Of a DNA stretch of 64,000 nucleotides, positions 62,656 through 64,000 are shown in pieces. How positions within the stretch are numbered: the stretch's first letter is position 1; each line of letters begins with the position of its first letter. Both the position numbers and the translations under genes were made by a program. This stretch comes from Methylomonas sp. Lineage in GTDB: Bacteria > Pseudomonadota > Gammaproteobacteria > Methylococcales > Methylomonadaceae. The notes under the pieces were generated by a model. That model saw nothing but the letters and a program-made list of their open reading frames with translations, made no database searches and was not told where the DNA came from. The stretch covers positions 93,527 to 157,526 of the forward strand of contig NZ_JALOBS010000011.1 of the NCBI RefSeq assembly GCF_023228165.1, written 5' to 3'.

Positions 62656-63963
62656 ATGGCAAACAATACGTTGCTGATTAAGCATACCGGTACAGGTAAA
62701 CAAGTCGAGTACCCATTACTAAAGAGCACTCTAGGTGCCGAAACCGTCGAGATTCGTAATCTCTATAAAGACTTAGGTTGCTTCACGCATGACCCGGGCT
62801 TTGTGGCCACGGCCAGCTGTACCAGCAAAATAACCTACATCGATGGCGATAACGGTATCCTGTTGTATCGCGGTTATCCCATCGAGCAACTGGCCGAACA
62901 TTGCGAGTTTACGGAAGTGGCTTACTTGCTGATGCATGGCGAGTTGCCCAATGAACGGGAATTACAGGATTTTAACCTTGAGATCAGCGATAGAGCCATC
63001 ATTCACGAATCGCTGCGTAAATTTTTCGACGGTTTCCATTACGACGCCCATCCCATGGCCATGCTGGTCGGCGTGGTCGGTTCGCTTTCCGCTTTTTACC
63101 ACAGCGAAATGAACATCAAGGATCCGGCGCAACGCTTGCGGGCGGCAACCCGTATGATAGGTAAAATGCCGACTATAGCTGCCGCATCCTATCGCCACTC
63201 GGTCGGCAGGCCGTTCGTTTATCCGCGTATGGATTTGAGCTATTGCGAAAACTTTTTGAACATGATGTTTTCGCGGTCCTCGCAAAATTATATCGACCAG
63301 GACCATTACATCGATCAGGACTTTGTCAAAGCCTTGAATTTGCTGTTCATTCTGCATGCCGACCACGAACAGAACGCCAGCACATCGACTGTGCGTCTGG
63401 CGGCCAGTACGGGCGCCAATCCCTATGCCTGTGTGGCGGCGGGAATCGCCGCGCTTTGGGGGCCGGCGCATGGCGGCGCCAACGAGGCGGTTTTGAACAT
63501 GTTGGCGGAAATCGGCAGCGTGGAAAACGTACCCAAATACATTGCCAAAGCCAAGGACCACGAGGATCCATTCCGCTTGATGGGTTTCGGCCACCGTGTC
63601 TACAAAAACTTTGATCCTCGCGCCACCATTATCCGCAAAACCTGTCACGAGGTGCTGAGCAAAACCCAAACTAACGATCCGCTGTTCGAGCTGGCTTTAG
63701 CGGTTGAAGAGCACGCCTTAAAAGACGAATATTTCATCGAAAAGAAACTCTATCCCAATGTGGACTTTTATTCCGGCATCATTTACAAAGCCTTGGGGAT
63801 TCCAGTAGACATGTTTACCGTGATGTTTGCCATCGCCAGAACCTCGGGTTGGGTTTCGCATTGGCTGGAAATGATGGACGAACCGACCACGCCTATCAGT
63901 CGCCCAAGACAATTGTATGTAGGCCCGACCCAGCGTGATTTGGCGATCATCAAAAACCTTTGA
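62656..63963 (+). CDS. gltA: Citrate synthase (type II)
   Basis: The 435-residue protein is a hexameric-type citrate synthase. Motifs include FVATASCTSKITYIDGD with the start of the large domain, GYPIEQLAEH, the catalytic His in LHADHEQNASTST, a second His in GPAHGGANEAVL, and the Asp region KLYPNVDFYSGI. The FGHRVYKNFDPRA stretch binds substrate. It condenses acetyl-CoA and oxaloacetate at the entry of the TCA cycle. The start ATG is preceded by a weak GTAGAG. An isolated gene here; no other TCA genes are in the window. Confidence 0.96.
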   Translation: MANNTLLIKHTGTGKQVEYPLLKSTLGAETVEIRNLYKDLGCFTHDPGFVATASCTSKITYIDGDNGILLYRGYPIEQLAEHCEFTEVAYLLMHGELPNERELQDFNLEISDRAIIHESLRKFFDGFHYDAHPMAMLVGVVGSLSAFYHSEMNIKDPAQRLRAATRMIGKMPTIAAASYRHSVGRPFVYPRMDLSYCENFLNMMFSRSSQNYIDQDHYIDQDFVKALNLLFILHADHEQNASTSTVRLAASTGANPYACVAAGIAALWGPAHGGANEAVLNMLAEIGSVENVPKYIAKAKDHEDPFRLMGFGHRVYKNFDPRATIIRKTCHEVLSKTQTNDPLFELALAVEEHALKDEYFIEKKLYPNVDFYSGIIYKALGIPVDMFTVMFAIARTSGWVSHWLEMMDEPTTPISRPRQLYVGPTQRDLAIIKNL

Positions 63964-63978
63964 GCGTCAGAACATAAT

Positions 63979-64000
63979 ATGACCGACCACACCACACCGA
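63979..64000 (+). CDS. Possible start of the next gene (partial, unidentified)
   Basis: An ATG 15 bases after the gltA stop opens MTDHTTP before the window ends. Seven codons cannot be identified, and the RBS is weak, so this is only a suggestion that another gene follows gltA. Confidence 0.25.

Overview
The window looks like chromosomal DNA of a gammaproteobacterium, most likely a Methylococcales methanotroph of the Methylomonas/Methylobacter kind. This is inferred from a cytochrome P460-family gene, an XrtA/PEP-CTERM-type exopolysaccharide (EPS) set, a HopJ-family gene, the gammaproteobacterial blocks nnr-tsaE-amiC-mutL-miaA and gcvR-bcp, and moderate base composition. No methane-oxidation genes are present, so the genus is open.

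Layout. Positions 1-6.1 kb: tail of a hybrid histidine kinase, the CstA carrier, a small exported protein, a cytochrome P460-family protein, a histone-deacetylase-like enzyme and a Nudix hydrolase. Positions 6.2-13.6 kb: an accessory block with a tight three-gene operon (SIR2-like+TIR protein; nSTAND1-type NTPase with a membrane helix and about 16 WD40 repeats; exported alpha/beta hydrolase), then an autotransporter-like barrel gene and tRNA-Phe. The operon has the parts of an NAD-depleting antiphage system and is the best candidate here for an undescribed one. Positions 14.2-16.8 kb: a HAD phosphatase and convergent dhaK and dhaL. Positions 17-24 kb: PrsT and a four-gene EPS export operon whose chain-length gene is frameshifted next to its start.

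Positions 24.2-39.4 kb: housekeeping and small-enzyme genes (HopJ family, FAD oxidoreductase, methyltransferase, ppnP, NYN protein, aspartate aminotransferase, queG, nnr-tsaE-amiC-mutL-miaA-fau, nspC, a GNAT acetyltransferase, a lipase-like lipoprotein). Positions 39.4-45.9 kb: pyrophosphatase, then a molybdate operon read right to left: alginate-export-family porin, modA, modB, modC, a two-domain molbindin and a second ModC-like ATPase with degraded catalytic motifs. Positions 46.3-53.2 kb: gcvR-bcp, ychJ, a dicarboxylate symporter and a DUF2339/DUF3999 pair. Positions 53.3-61.8 kb: a tight four-gene signalling operon (TonB-dependent receptor, YfiR-like protein, a 1676-residue hybrid kinase ending in GGDEF-EAL, and an HDOD protein). 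The window closes with an 875-base stretch with no clear gene, citrate synthase, and the first bases of a possible next gene.

Many starts were moved from the longest open frame to an internal start with a better ribosome-binding site (RBS) or family fit. All functions are read from motifs by eye; nothing was searched.
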